A stretch of DNA of 64,000 nt from contig NZ_BMXB01000001.1 in the NCBI RefSeq assembly GCF_014651535.1, forward strand, positions 888,615-952,614. Reading direction: 5' to 3'. Each line of letters opens with the position of its first letter. The stretch's first letter is position 1. Under the pieces are notes generated by a model. It was not told the origin of the DNA. It made no database searches and saw only the letters and a program-made list of their open reading frames with translations. Positions 55,143-63,896 of this stretch are shown one piece after another. Made by a program: the position numbers and the translations under genes. Source of the DNA: Salinimicrobium marinum. Its GTDB lineage: Bacteria; Bacteroidota; Bacteroidia; Flavobacteriales; Flavobacteriaceae.

Positions 55143-55549
55143 TATATATATGTATATATGCACAGTTAGGAGAATTATAAAGCTCCAGACTTTTCGAATT
55201 ACCTTTTTAATATTTTTCACAAAGAGGAGAGAGTGCTAAGATTTCCTGGTTAAAATGTCATCAAATAAATGTTTTTTAATCATATCCATTATCTATTTAT
55301 CATAAAAATTACTAAAAATTTTTAATTTTTATTTAAATGAGAGCGAGTGGAGAATCCTGCATATACAAATTATCTTTGTTAGAAATGAATAAAAATTCGG
55401 AACTTCGAAAGGCTATAGCCAATCTGTAACATGAGCAGACCTTCCTTTTTCTGAAAGGATCAGGAAGAGAATTACTTTCTAAAACTGATTAATGTCATGG
55501 TTTTCATTCCCTTTCATATTTATTTTTGACAGAATAAATAACCGGGAAT
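55143..55549. other. AT-rich non-coding interval before nrfH
   Basis: No gene is seen. A short alternating AT tract follows the DUF1264 stop (near 55,142-55,160). The right end holds the nrf promoter (55485-55528). Confidence 0.5.
55485..55528 (+). promoter_or_regulatory. Fnr-like dyad and promoter of nrfHA
   Basis: CTGAT-TAAT-GTCAT (55485-55498) contains TGA-N6-TCA, the general Crp/Fnr core. A 22-nt spacer leads to -7 element TATTTTTG (55521-55528). Geometry is the same as in the GTAAC units, but half-sites differ. Confidence 0.55.
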
Positions 55550-56200
55550 ATGGCCAACCAATCCAAAAATAAATCCTGGCTCCGGCGCCTCTTACCTCCC
55601 AGAAAATGGCGCCTGGTTGCAACAGTAACGGTAGGAGCCTTTGTAGGACTGGGATTTTATGTCCTCAAGCTTAGCAATGCGGCTGCTTATCTTTCAGATG
55701 ATTCCAAAGCCTGTGTTAACTGTCATGTAATGACTCCGCAGTACATTACCTGGAACAAAAGTTCGCACAGGGAAGTTGCAAGTTGTAATGATTGTCACGT
55801 TCCGCAGGACAATGTTTTTAATCAGTATTATTTTAAAGCAAAGGACGGATTATACCACGCCACTATATTTACGCTTCGGGCAGAACCGGAAGTGATCAAG
55901 GCACGTCCGCCTTCCGTAGAAGTGATTCAGAATAACTGTATTCGCTGCCATGACATGAGGGTGGTAGATGATAAACTGATGGCTACGGTAGAGAATCACG
56001 AGTTCCATCGGACAGATCGTACCTGCTGGGAATGTCACCGGGAAGTCCCCCACGGCAGGACCAAAAGCCTTTCTTCTGTAGGTTACCAGATTGAACCAAT
56101 TCCTTTACATACTCCTGAAGACCGGAATATTATTCCATCCTGGCTACAATCTTATATAGATGAAATGGCAGCGACAGAAGATTCTTTAACCCGAAAATAG
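55550..56200 (+). CDS. nrfH: Cytochrome c nitrite reductase small subunit NrfH
   Basis: A 216-residue NapC/NirT-type quinol dehydrogenase. It has one N-terminal membrane helix (about 22-42) and four c-type haem motifs: CVNCH, CNDCH, CIRCH and CWECH. It oxidises quinol and passes electrons to NrfA. The predicted transcript begins about 17 nt upstream of the start. nrfA follows after 57 bp. Confidence 0.93.
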   Translation: MANQSKNKSWLRRLLPPRKWRLVATVTVGAFVGLGFYVLKLSNAAAYLSDDSKACVNCHVMTPQYITWNKSSHREVASCNDCHVPQDNVFNQYYFKAKDGLYHATIFTLRAEPEVIKARPPSVEVIQNNCIRCHDMRVVDDKLMATVENHEFHRTDRTCWECHREVPHGRTKSLSSVGYQIEPIPLHTPEDRNIIPSWLQSYIDEMAATEDSLTRK

Positions 56201-56257
56201 ACTAACCAATGATACTGTTGAATACAAATTTGATTTTTGACCATAACCTTTAGAATT

Positions 56258-57754
56258 ATGAAAAACTGGATAATTTTTTTATTGACCGTCATAGCTGTGT
56301 TTCTGCTTGCACTCCTTGCCAATTCCATCATAGATCGTAAGGCAGAAGCCCGTTTTGCTTACCAGCCCCAGGTGGAGATAGAAGGAATAGAACCAAGAGA
56401 TTCTGTTTGGGGGCTTAACTACCCAAGACAGTACCAATCCTACAGAAAAACTGCTGATACTACATTTAGAGGTCTCTATAGTACCAGCGGATTTGCAGAT
56501 GTGCTGGATGACCAGCCCGAGCTGGTTATTTTATGGGCAGGATATGCATTCAGTAAAGATTATAACCAGCCCCGGGGCCACTCTCATGCCATTACCGATA
56601 TTGTCTCGACTGCGCGCGTAGGTTCTCCCTGGAAGGAAGGAGAAGGACCTATGCCAAGTACCTGCTGGACTTGTAAAAGTACCGATGTGCCGAGGCTTAT
56701 GGATGAAATAGGCGTAACGGAATTTTACAGTGAGAAGTTTTCAGATTTCGGTAGCGAGATCATTAACCCTATAGGTTGTGCAGATTGCCATGATCCAAAA
56801 ACTATGAACCTTACGATCACCCGACCTGCGTTGGTAGAGGCTTTTGAGGCAATGGGAAAAAATGTTGATGATGCCTCTCACCAGGAAATGAGGTCCCTGG
56901 TTTGTGCGCAATGTCACGTGGAGTATTATTTTGATAAGAATCTCCCCGGAAAAGAAGGCGCAGCTTATTTAAAATTTCCCTGGGAAGATGGGCTCACCGT
57001 AGAAGCTATGGAAGAATACTATGATAACGTGGATTTTGCAGACTGGGTTCACCCATTAAGCAAAACAAAAATGCTGAAAGCACAACATCCAGATTACGAG
57101 ATATTTTCCATGGGCGTACATGCGAAAAGAGGAGTTTCCTGTGCCGATTGCCATATGCCGTATAAAACTGAAGGAGGACAAAAATTTACCGACCACCATA
57201 TAGGTTCTCCCCTCGCAAATGTGGAAAGCTCCTGTTTTGTATGTCACAGGGAAAGCAAAGATGATCTTATTACAGATGTATATGAGCGCCAGCGCAAGAT
57301 CAAGGAAGGTACCGGATATTTGCAAAAACAAATTGCCAAGGCTCACATTGAAGCCAAAAAAGCCTGGGATCTTGGTGCTACCGAAGAGCAAATGGCAGAT
57401 ATCCTTTTAAATATAAGACATGCACAATGGCGGTGGGATTTTTCTGTGGCCTCTCATGGAGCCGCATTTCACGCACCTTTGGAAACCAGCCGAATAGTTT
57501 CTTCCGGAACCGGTAAGATCCAGGAAGCTCGTATTAAATTGGCCCGTGTGTTGGCAGATCTTGGACACAATGAGCCGGTAGAATTACCAGACCTTAACAA
57601 TAAAGAAGTTTTGCAGGAATATATTGGACTTGATATGCCTGCAGAAGTTGAGAATAAAAAACGATTTCTTGAAGAGGTGGTTCCACGTTGGCTAAAAGAG
57701 GGTAGAGAGCGGGAAGCAGCGAATCTGCCGGTTACCAGTGTGAGAAATAACTAG
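56258..57754 (+). CDS. nrfA: Ammonia-forming cytochrome c nitrite reductase
   Basis: About 498 residues from ATG 56258; an upstream in-frame start (56,237) adds seven residues. It is a pentahaem enzyme that reduces nitrite to ammonium at the outer face of the inner membrane. The active-site haem has lysine ligation (CWTCK, about residue 145). The other four are CADCH, CAQCH, CADCH and CFVCH, and CADCHMPY is characteristic. NrfA can also reduce sulfite, which is notable beside the sulfur genes. An N-terminal helix may stay as an anchor. Confidence 0.96.
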   Translation: MKNWIIFLLTVIAVFLLALLANSIIDRKAEARFAYQPQVEIEGIEPRDSVWGLNYPRQYQSYRKTADTTFRGLYSTSGFADVLDDQPELVILWAGYAFSKDYNQPRGHSHAITDIVSTARVGSPWKEGEGPMPSTCWTCKSTDVPRLMDEIGVTEFYSEKFSDFGSEIINPIGCADCHDPKTMNLTITRPALVEAFEAMGKNVDDASHQEMRSLVCAQCHVEYYFDKNLPGKEGAAYLKFPWEDGLTVEAMEEYYDNVDFADWVHPLSKTKMLKAQHPDYEIFSMGVHAKRGVSCADCHMPYKTEGGQKFTDHHIGSPLANVESSCFVCHRESKDDLITDVYERQRKIKEGTGYLQKQIAKAHIEAKKAWDLGATEEQMADILLNIRHAQWRWDFSVASHGAAFHAPLETSRIVSSGTGKIQEARIKLARVLADLGHNEPVELPDLNNKEVLQEYIGLDMPAEVENKKRFLEEVVPRWLKEGREREAANLPVTSVRNN

Positions 57755-57860
57755 AACTGAAATTATAAAATTAAATAGCTTAGGCAAAAACGACATTTCC
57801 GGAGTTTAAAGAAAAACTTGAGTCTCCGGTAATCAATGAAACCTTTTCAATAATTATAGA

Positions 57861-59180
57861 ATGACCAGATTTTTTAGAATCAGCTTTGCAATAGCTGTAG
57901 TAAGCCTTTTTTCAAATGTAGCACATGCTCAATTTAACCTGGACGGGCAGATCGTTCAAAGAGCAGAATATAGACATGGCTATGGGAGGCTTTTCGAAGA
58001 AGGAGATGAAGCAGCTAAATTCATTGCTCAGCGTGCAAGGCTTAATGCTCAGTACGAGATTGAAAGTTTTAAGTTTTATGTGAGTATTCAGGATGTTCGT
58101 ACCTGGGGAAATACTCCGCAAGTAAAATTAAGCGATAACTACTTGTCGGTACACGAAGCCTGGGCAGAAACTCAGTTATTCGATAATCTCACCGTTAAAC
58201 TTGGCCGTCAGGAGTTGAATTATGATAACTTCAGGTTTTTGGGTAACCTTGACTGGGCCCTGCAGGGAAGGGCACATGATTTTGCCCTGTTGAAGTATGA
58301 AAAGGGAGCTATGAAACTTCACGCCGGTGCAGGTTACAATCAAAATGACCAAAGCCTTAGCGGTACTTTGTATACAATTCCTAACCAATACAAGGCTGCC
58401 CAATTTGTACGCTATGAAAACAGAATGACTAATTTTCAGTTTTCTGCCCTTTTCTGGAATAATGGATTACAATTCGCAGATACAGATGCTACCGGACAAA
58501 TCCTTGAGGAGGGAGTCAGGTACAGGCAAACCCTCGGGTTGCCAACCCTGAAATATGAGTTGGGAAACACAAGCTTATCCGGATTTTATTATTACCAGTT
58601 TGGTGAGGATGTTGTCGGCAGGGATCTTCAGGCTTTTGATGCCAGTGCACAGGTATCCCATTTAATTCCGATGGACAGCGTACAGGGAAACAGCCTCAGA
58701 CTTACTGCGGGTATAGAGATCCTTAGCGGTACCGATACCAATAATCTCACCGGAGAAAACAATTCTTTTTCTCCTCTTTATGGAACCAACCACGCCCATA
58801 ACGGTTATATGGATTTGTTTTATGTGGGAGGACGTCATGAGAATTCAGTAGGGCTTCAGGATATATTTTTGAGAATACGGTATGATGTAAATCCGAAATT
58901 GTTTGCTTCCCTGAACGGGCATTATTTCCGAAGTTATGCAGATGTGTACAGGAATGGAAACGCTCTGGACAAGCACCTGGGCTATGAAACAGATCTCGCA
59001 CTGGGATATATCCTGAACGGTGCTGTTTCTTTACAGGCCGGTTATAGTCAGGTTTTTGCCGGTGACACCCTGGAATATCTGCACAATGTACAAAACCCTG
59101 CAGATGTTCAGAATTGGGGATATGTAATGTTGATCTACAGGCCTACAATGAAAAATCGTTTTATAGGATTGCTTTTCTAA
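57861..59180 (+). CDS. Alginate_exp-like outer-membrane porin
   Basis: A 439-residue beta-barrel protein with signal peptide ending NVAHAQ. Typical strands are AQYEIESFKFYVSIQDVRTW, VKLGRQELNYDNFRFLGNL and RAHDFALLKYEKG. Alginate-export-type barrels are often next to nrf genes in Bacteroidota and may let nitrate, nitrite or related anions through; this is inference. It lies between nrfA and ccsBA on the same strand, so probably in the nrf operon. Confidence 0.85.
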   Translation: MTRFFRISFAIAVVSLFSNVAHAQFNLDGQIVQRAEYRHGYGRLFEEGDEAAKFIAQRARLNAQYEIESFKFYVSIQDVRTWGNTPQVKLSDNYLSVHEAWAETQLFDNLTVKLGRQELNYDNFRFLGNLDWALQGRAHDFALLKYEKGAMKLHAGAGYNQNDQSLSGTLYTIPNQYKAAQFVRYENRMTNFQFSALFWNNGLQFADTDATGQILEEGVRYRQTLGLPTLKYELGNTSLSGFYYYQFGEDVVGRDLQAFDASAQVSHLIPMDSVQGNSLRLTAGIEILSGTDTNNLTGENNSFSPLYGTNHAHNGYMDLFYVGGRHENSVGLQDIFLRIRYDVNPKLFASLNGHYFRSYADVYRNGNALDKHLGYETDLALGYILNGAVSLQAGYSQVFAGDTLEYLHNVQNPADVQNWGYVMLIYRPTMKNRFIGLLF

Positions 59181-59235
59181 AAGGGTAGCAAAGCGCCTGA
59201 ATCCTTTATTTATTCATGTGTAAAATCAGATTGTT

Positions 59236-62200
59236 ATGAAAATAATGAAGTTTCTGCTTTCGACAAAAGTTTCTTTTTTGCTCATCATCGCATTTGCAGC
59301 TGCCATGGGAGTAGCAACTTTTGTGGAAAACGATTATGGTACTGCTGTAGCAAGAGAGGCAGTATATGAAGCATGGTGGTTTGAAGTTCTAATGATTTGG
59401 CTGGCCGTGAATTTTATTGCGCACATAGAAAAGTACAAACTTTTCACCAGGAAAAGATGGCCTTTAGGTGTTTTTCATATTGCTTTTGTAATAATGATAC
59501 TGGGAGCAGGAGTTACACGGTATTTTGGGAAAGAAGGTGTGATCCACATCCGTGAGGGTGAGGTGAAAAATTCCTTTTATTCCGCAGGAAGCTTTCTTCA
59601 AATCAATGGAATTGATGAAGACAGTCCGAATTCCCGATTTGAGAAATCGCTGGAGCTGAGTACGTATAAATTTGAACCACAAACTCTATTGGCAGATGTA
59701 GGTGACAGGAAATTTCAAGTATCTGTAGAAGAATTTATCAAAGGGGCTCATAAGGAATTCGTGGAGGGGAACGATACGTTGATAGACGTTGCGCTTGCTT
59801 CCGGAAAGGAGCGGGAAGATTATCTTATTTCTCAAGGAGGCGATTTACCGGTAGGAAAACTAAAACTTACTACCTCCCGAAAGGAATCCGGAAATATACA
59901 AATATTTAAACAGGATAGCCTGTGGATGATTTACAGTGACAAAAATATGCACGTAGTGGAAATGACCACGCAAAGCATGGGGATCATCAAAGCAGGAGAA
60001 ACCCTACCGCTGCAAATGCGGAGTCTTTATCAGTCCGATAGTGCTGCCTTTATGATCAAAGGTATTTATGAAGGAAAGCAATTGATATATCACGCAGAAG
60101 AAGATCCTGAAATAGCTGAAGAATTACCTGATGTTGTAAAATTAAGAGTAACCGATGAAGCCGGTAATGAACTACTGAACACTTTTTCTCCACTTGTAAG
60201 TCGTGATCCGCAAAAACACTTGTTTTATGCAGAGGGACAAAAATATTCGCTGGCGTATGGACCTCGTGAGGAGGTTCTACCTTTTGCACTGCAATTACGT
60301 GCTTTTGAGCTGGAGCGGTATCCGGGGAGCCAGAGTCCCTCGAGCTATGCAAGTGAACTTCAGGTAATCGACCATGAAGCTAATTTTCCATTCCGGGTAT
60401 TTATGAATAACGTGCTGGATTATAAAGGCTATCGTTTTTACCAGGCTTCTTATGATACAGATGAAAAAGGAACAGTTCTGTCTGTAAGTCAGGACAGGCC
60501 GGGGACTTATATTACCTATCTGTCTTACACATTACTAACCATAGGGATGTTTTTTACTCTTTTCGCAAAAGGCAGCCGCTTCAGTATTTTAAACAGAAGA
60601 TTAAAAACCCTGGACAAAAAAGAATCGGGGAAAGCTAAGGTTAAAAACAAAAAAAGTGGGAGAGAGGAAGTGCTTCCAAAGGAACCGGTTTCAGTTAAAC
60701 CACGTATTGTTAATCCTAGAGTTACAGCACTTACTGTTCTTGCAGTGCTTTTAAGCTTATTTCTTGGTCTGCAGGCATATGCACATGACCAGGTGCCAGA
60801 TGTGCGTGAGACTGTAGTGCCTCTTGAGCAGGCCGAAGCCTACGGAAGACTGGTAGTGCAGGATCTCGACGGCCGAATGAAGCCCCTGAATACTTTAGCC
60901 AATGAAATAACCCGAAAATTAAGCGGAAGATCTACGATTACTATTCAGCAGCCTGAAGGCGACCTTACCCTTACTGCTGAACAGTTTCTTCTGGCCATGC
61001 AACTGGATCCCGGCCGTTTTAGCGTGCTGCCTCTTATTAAAGTAGATCAGAAAAAAGCAGATGCTATTTTTAAGGCTATAGATCATGCCCCGGTGAGCAG
61101 TCTTAGTTTTCAGGAGCTTATCGATGCAGATGGACGATACCTTTTGCAGGATCTGGTAGAGGAAGCAAACAGGTTGAAACCGGCAGAACGCAACGAAGCT
61201 CATAAAGAACTTTTAAAAGTAGATGAACGTTTTAATATTTTCTATGCAATATTAAGAGGAGATTTTCTAAAACTTTTTCCAAACAGGCTGGATGAGAACA
61301 ACACATGGTTTGCTGCAAATCAACATACCATGGGATTTGACGAAGAGGACGGACTTTTTGTAAAGAATATCACTCCGTTGTACCTGTCAGCAATTGGAAA
61401 AGGGATCGCTTCAGGGAACTGGAATGAAGCAGATGAGGTACTGTCTTATATTCAGTTATATCAGCAGAAGGCAGGGGAAGAGGTACATCCCGGAGATGAA
61501 AAGATTCAGACAGAGATATTGTACAACAAAATGAATCTTGGAAACCGGCTTTTTGGGATGTTCTGGTTACTTGGTATAGTAATGCTGGTTCTTGCTATTA
61601 TCAAGCTGTTCAATCAGCCGAAATGGCTGAGGTATTCCTGGAATACAGGACTCGTGCTTGCATGGATGGGACTGGCTCTTTTTACCATTCACCTGGCACT
61701 TCGATGGTATATCGCAGGCAGGGCTCCCTGGAGTGACGGATTCGAAATGTTGGTATTTGTAGCCTGGTGTATTCTTTTGTTTGGCCTTCTTTTCGGAAAA
61801 AAATCACATTTTACAGTACCGCTGGGGATCCTCTTCTCGGGAACTTTATTATTTGTAGCTTTTCTGGACTGGCTGAATCCGGAGATCACCAACCTTATGC
61901 CGGTGCTTCATTCCTACTGGCTGAAGATCCATGTAGCGGTGATCGTTAGCGGCTATGCACCACTGGCTCTTGCCGCGCTGTTGGCATTACTGAGTCTGGT
62001 ACTCCTGATCTTCAAACCTCTGAATCCGTCAAAAAAATGGTGGCGAAGTATGCAGGAACTGAGTATGGTAAACGAGATGTCCATTACCATAGGATTATTC
62101 CTGCTGGCAGTAGGGACATTTCTGGGAGGTGTTTGGGCAAACGAAAGCTGGGGACGTTACTGGGCATGGGATCCTAAAGAAACCTGGGCGCTTATTTCCA

Positions 62201-62484
62201 TTATGGTGTATGCATTTGTACTTCACCTAAGGCTCATTCCGAAACTCAAGAATTCGCTGGTACTGAACATTTCCAGCTTATGGGCTTTTTCTGCTATTAT
62301 TATGACTTCTTTTGGAGTGAATTATTACCTGTCAGGATTACATTCCTACGCCTCGGGAGATCCTGTACCTATTCCGGAATGGGTGTACTGGATGGTTGCA
62401 ATATTGCTGGTAATAACAATATTGGCTATAGTAAGGTACAAAAAATTGTCTCGCCTTGAGAAGAAAGACCTGCTGGCTGTTTAA
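59236..62484 (+). CDS. ccsBA: Fused cytochrome c biogenesis protein CcsBA (ResB-CcsA)
   Basis: A 1,082-residue system II haem exporter and cytochrome c synthase. The N-terminal ResB/CcsB part has helices near residues 10-30 and 45-60 and a large periplasmic domain (NVLDYKGYRFYQASYDTDEK). The C-terminal CcsA part has eight helices and the haem-handling motif WGRYWAWDPKETW (about 972-984). It attaches haem to CxxCH and CxxCK proteins, exactly what NrfH and NrfA need. It is the last gene of the nrf cluster. Confidence 0.93.
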   Translation: MKIMKFLLSTKVSFLLIIAFAAAMGVATFVENDYGTAVAREAVYEAWWFEVLMIWLAVNFIAHIEKYKLFTRKRWPLGVFHIAFVIMILGAGVTRYFGKEGVIHIREGEVKNSFYSAGSFLQINGIDEDSPNSRFEKSLELSTYKFEPQTLLADVGDRKFQVSVEEFIKGAHKEFVEGNDTLIDVALASGKEREDYLISQGGDLPVGKLKLTTSRKESGNIQIFKQDSLWMIYSDKNMHVVEMTTQSMGIIKAGETLPLQMRSLYQSDSAAFMIKGIYEGKQLIYHAEEDPEIAEELPDVVKLRVTDEAGNELLNTFSPLVSRDPQKHLFYAEGQKYSLAYGPREEVLPFALQLRAFELERYPGSQSPSSYASELQVIDHEANFPFRVFMNNVLDYKGYRFYQASYDTDEKGTVLSVSQDRPGTYITYLSYTLLTIGMFFTLFAKGSRFSILNRRLKTLDKKESGKAKVKNKKSGREEVLPKEPVSVKPRIVNPRVTALTVLAVLLSLFLGLQAYAHDQVPDVRETVVPLEQAEAYGRLVVQDLDGRMKPLNTLANEITRKLSGRSTITIQQPEGDLTLTAEQFLLAMQLDPGRFSVLPLIKVDQKKADAIFKAIDHAPVSSLSFQELIDADGRYLLQDLVEEANRLKPAERNEAHKELLKVDERFNIFYAILRGDFLKLFPNRLDENNTWFAANQHTMGFDEEDGLFVKNITPLYLSAIGKGIASGNWNEADEVLSYIQLYQQKAGEEVHPGDEKIQTEILYNKMNLGNRLFGMFWLLGIVMLVLAIIKLFNQPKWLRYSWNTGLVLAWMGLALFTIHLALRWYIAGRAPWSDGFEMLVFVAWCILLFGLLFGKKSHFTVPLGILFSGTLLFVAFLDWLNPEITNLMPVLHSYWLKIHVAVIVSGYAPLALAALLALLSLVLLIFKPLNPSKKWWRSMQELSMVNEMSITIGLFLLAVGTFLGGVWANESWGRYWAWDPKETWALISIMVYAFVLHLRLIPKLKNSLVLNISSLWAFSAIIMTSFGVNYYLSGLHSYASGDPVPIPEWVYWMVAILLVITILAIVRYKKLSRLEKKDLLAV

Positions 62485-62784
62485 TTTTTACCAGAAATAT
62501 TGTCAGGGAAGGTTTTTTCATTCTAAATTAAGTGAGCTGTTGAAACAGTAGCAAGTATATAAAGAGCCTCTATTTATTCTGAAGCGTGTTAAGCTGTTTT
62601 TCAGAAGAAATGTGTGTTTGTAATTCGTTTTTTATAAAGTTTTCCGATTCATTTAAAATTCAGTGACAGGGTTTTATAAATATTTCCATATTTAATATTC
62701 GGAATTCCATTTAAAGCGAACCCTATACATTAAAAACAGGTTTACTCCGGAAAATTGAAATCAGATCTATGGCTTTTTGGTCTT
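62485..62784. other. Non-coding interval before unit G
   Basis: No gene, repeat or clear terminator is seen; the interval is AT-rich. Confidence 0.5.
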
Positions 62785-62828
62785 GTAACAATTGTTACAT
62801 TCCTTTTGTTGAAAACCTTGTTTCTTTG
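62785..62828 (+). promoter_or_regulatory. Dyad-promoter unit G, upstream of the yeeE-like pair
   Basis: Dyad TTGTAAC-AATT-GTTACA (core 62785-62798), 22-nt spacer, -7 element TTTCTTTG (62821-62828; second base deviates). The leader is about 19 nt. Confidence 0.75.
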
Positions 62829-62851
62829 CAGCCTTAAAAAAAACGAGAAAT

Positions 62852-63409
62852 ATGGAATGGATTTTTGAACCCTGGCCCTGGTATGTTGCCGGGCCCCTTA
62901 TAGCAGGAATTATGTTTTCACTTCTGTTTGGAGGGAAAACTTTCGGAATGTCCTCGAACCTGCGTACCATGTGTACGATTGGAGGAGCCGGAAAAAAAGC
63001 AGATTTTTTTAATTTTGATTGGAAGAGTCAGCGTTGGAATTTAACTGTCGTTGCCGGCGCAATCATCGGCGGATTCATAGCTGCAAATTTTCTTAGCTAT
63101 GACACTGCGGTCCATATAAATCCCGATACAGTAGAAACTTTGGAAAATTTTGGATTTGCAAGTGCAGGCGGGGCATATTTGCCTAATGAACTTTTTGCCA
63201 CTGATGCCCTGACTGATCCTAAATCACTGATCATATTATTGATTGGTGGGTTATTGATAGGTTTTGGTGCAAGATATGCCGGCGGATGTACTTCGGGCCA
63301 CGCGATCTCGGGGCTCAGTAATTTACAGCTGCCCTCGCTCATCGCAGTAATCGGATTTTTTATTGGGGGACTGGTTATGGTTCACCTGTTATTCCCTTTA
63401 ATATTCTAA
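62852..63409 (+). CDS. YeeE/YedE-family transporter, N-terminal half
   Basis: A 185-residue membrane protein with about five helices. It forms half of the split YeeE/YedE (TsuA-like) transporter that imports thiosulfate through a line of conserved cysteines. The cysteines are in LRTMCTIGGAG and ARYAGGCTSGHAISG. The partner gene starts 3 bp after the stop. Confidence 0.9.
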   Translation: MEWIFEPWPWYVAGPLIAGIMFSLLFGGKTFGMSSNLRTMCTIGGAGKKADFFNFDWKSQRWNLTVVAGAIIGGFIAANFLSYDTAVHINPDTVETLENFGFASAGGAYLPNELFATDALTDPKSLIILLIGGLLIGFGARYAGGCTSGHAISGLSNLQLPSLIAVIGFFIGGLVMVHLLFPLIF

Positions 63410-63412
63410 AAT

Positions 63413-63826
63413 ATGAAATATCTTAAATTTTTAATTATAGGAATCATCTTCGGAATTGTAATGTTTAAAAGTGAGGCCGCATCCTGGTTCCGCATTTATG
63501 AAATGTTCCAGTTTCAATCTTTTCACATGTATGGTATAATGGGTTCTGCCCTCACCCTGGGTGTACTGGGAACCTGGCTTATTAAGAAGTACAGATTGAA
63601 ATCCATAGACGGGGAGCCCATAAAGTTCACACTAAAAAACAAAAGTTTTAGTCGGTATATGTACGGCGGAATCCTCTTCGGATTAGGCTGGGCACTGGCA
63701 GGTTCCTGCCCCGGACCCATATATACACTGATTGGAGCAGGATATGTCTCCATTCTGGTGGTTTTGCTGGGAGCTTTATTAGGGACTTTTCTCTACGGAC
63801 TTCTACGGGATAAATTGCCGCATTAG
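63413..63826 (+). CDS. YeeE/YedE-family transporter, C-terminal half (DUF6691-like)
   Basis: A 137-residue membrane protein with about four helices and the conserved cysteine in ALAGSCPGPIYTLIG. Together with the preceding protein it should form a complete YeeE/YedE pore for thiosulfate or a related sulfur compound. Both are under unit G, so import is predicted to be co-regulated with sulfur oxidation. Confidence 0.88.
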   Translation: MKYLKFLIIGIIFGIVMFKSEAASWFRIYEMFQFQSFHMYGIMGSALTLGVLGTWLIKKYRLKSIDGEPIKFTLKNKSFSRYMYGGILFGLGWALAGSCPGPIYTLIGAGYVSILVVLLGALLGTFLYGLLRDKLPH

Positions 63827-63896
63827 AAGTAACTGATTTTAGTAAATACAATGAGAGCAAATAATAATCATATCTAATAGCTTTCAGAAATACGTA

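Noticed and set aside
55142..55160. Alternating AT tract after the DUF1264 gene
   Set aside because: It is short low-complexity sequence with no flanking symmetry or conserved element.
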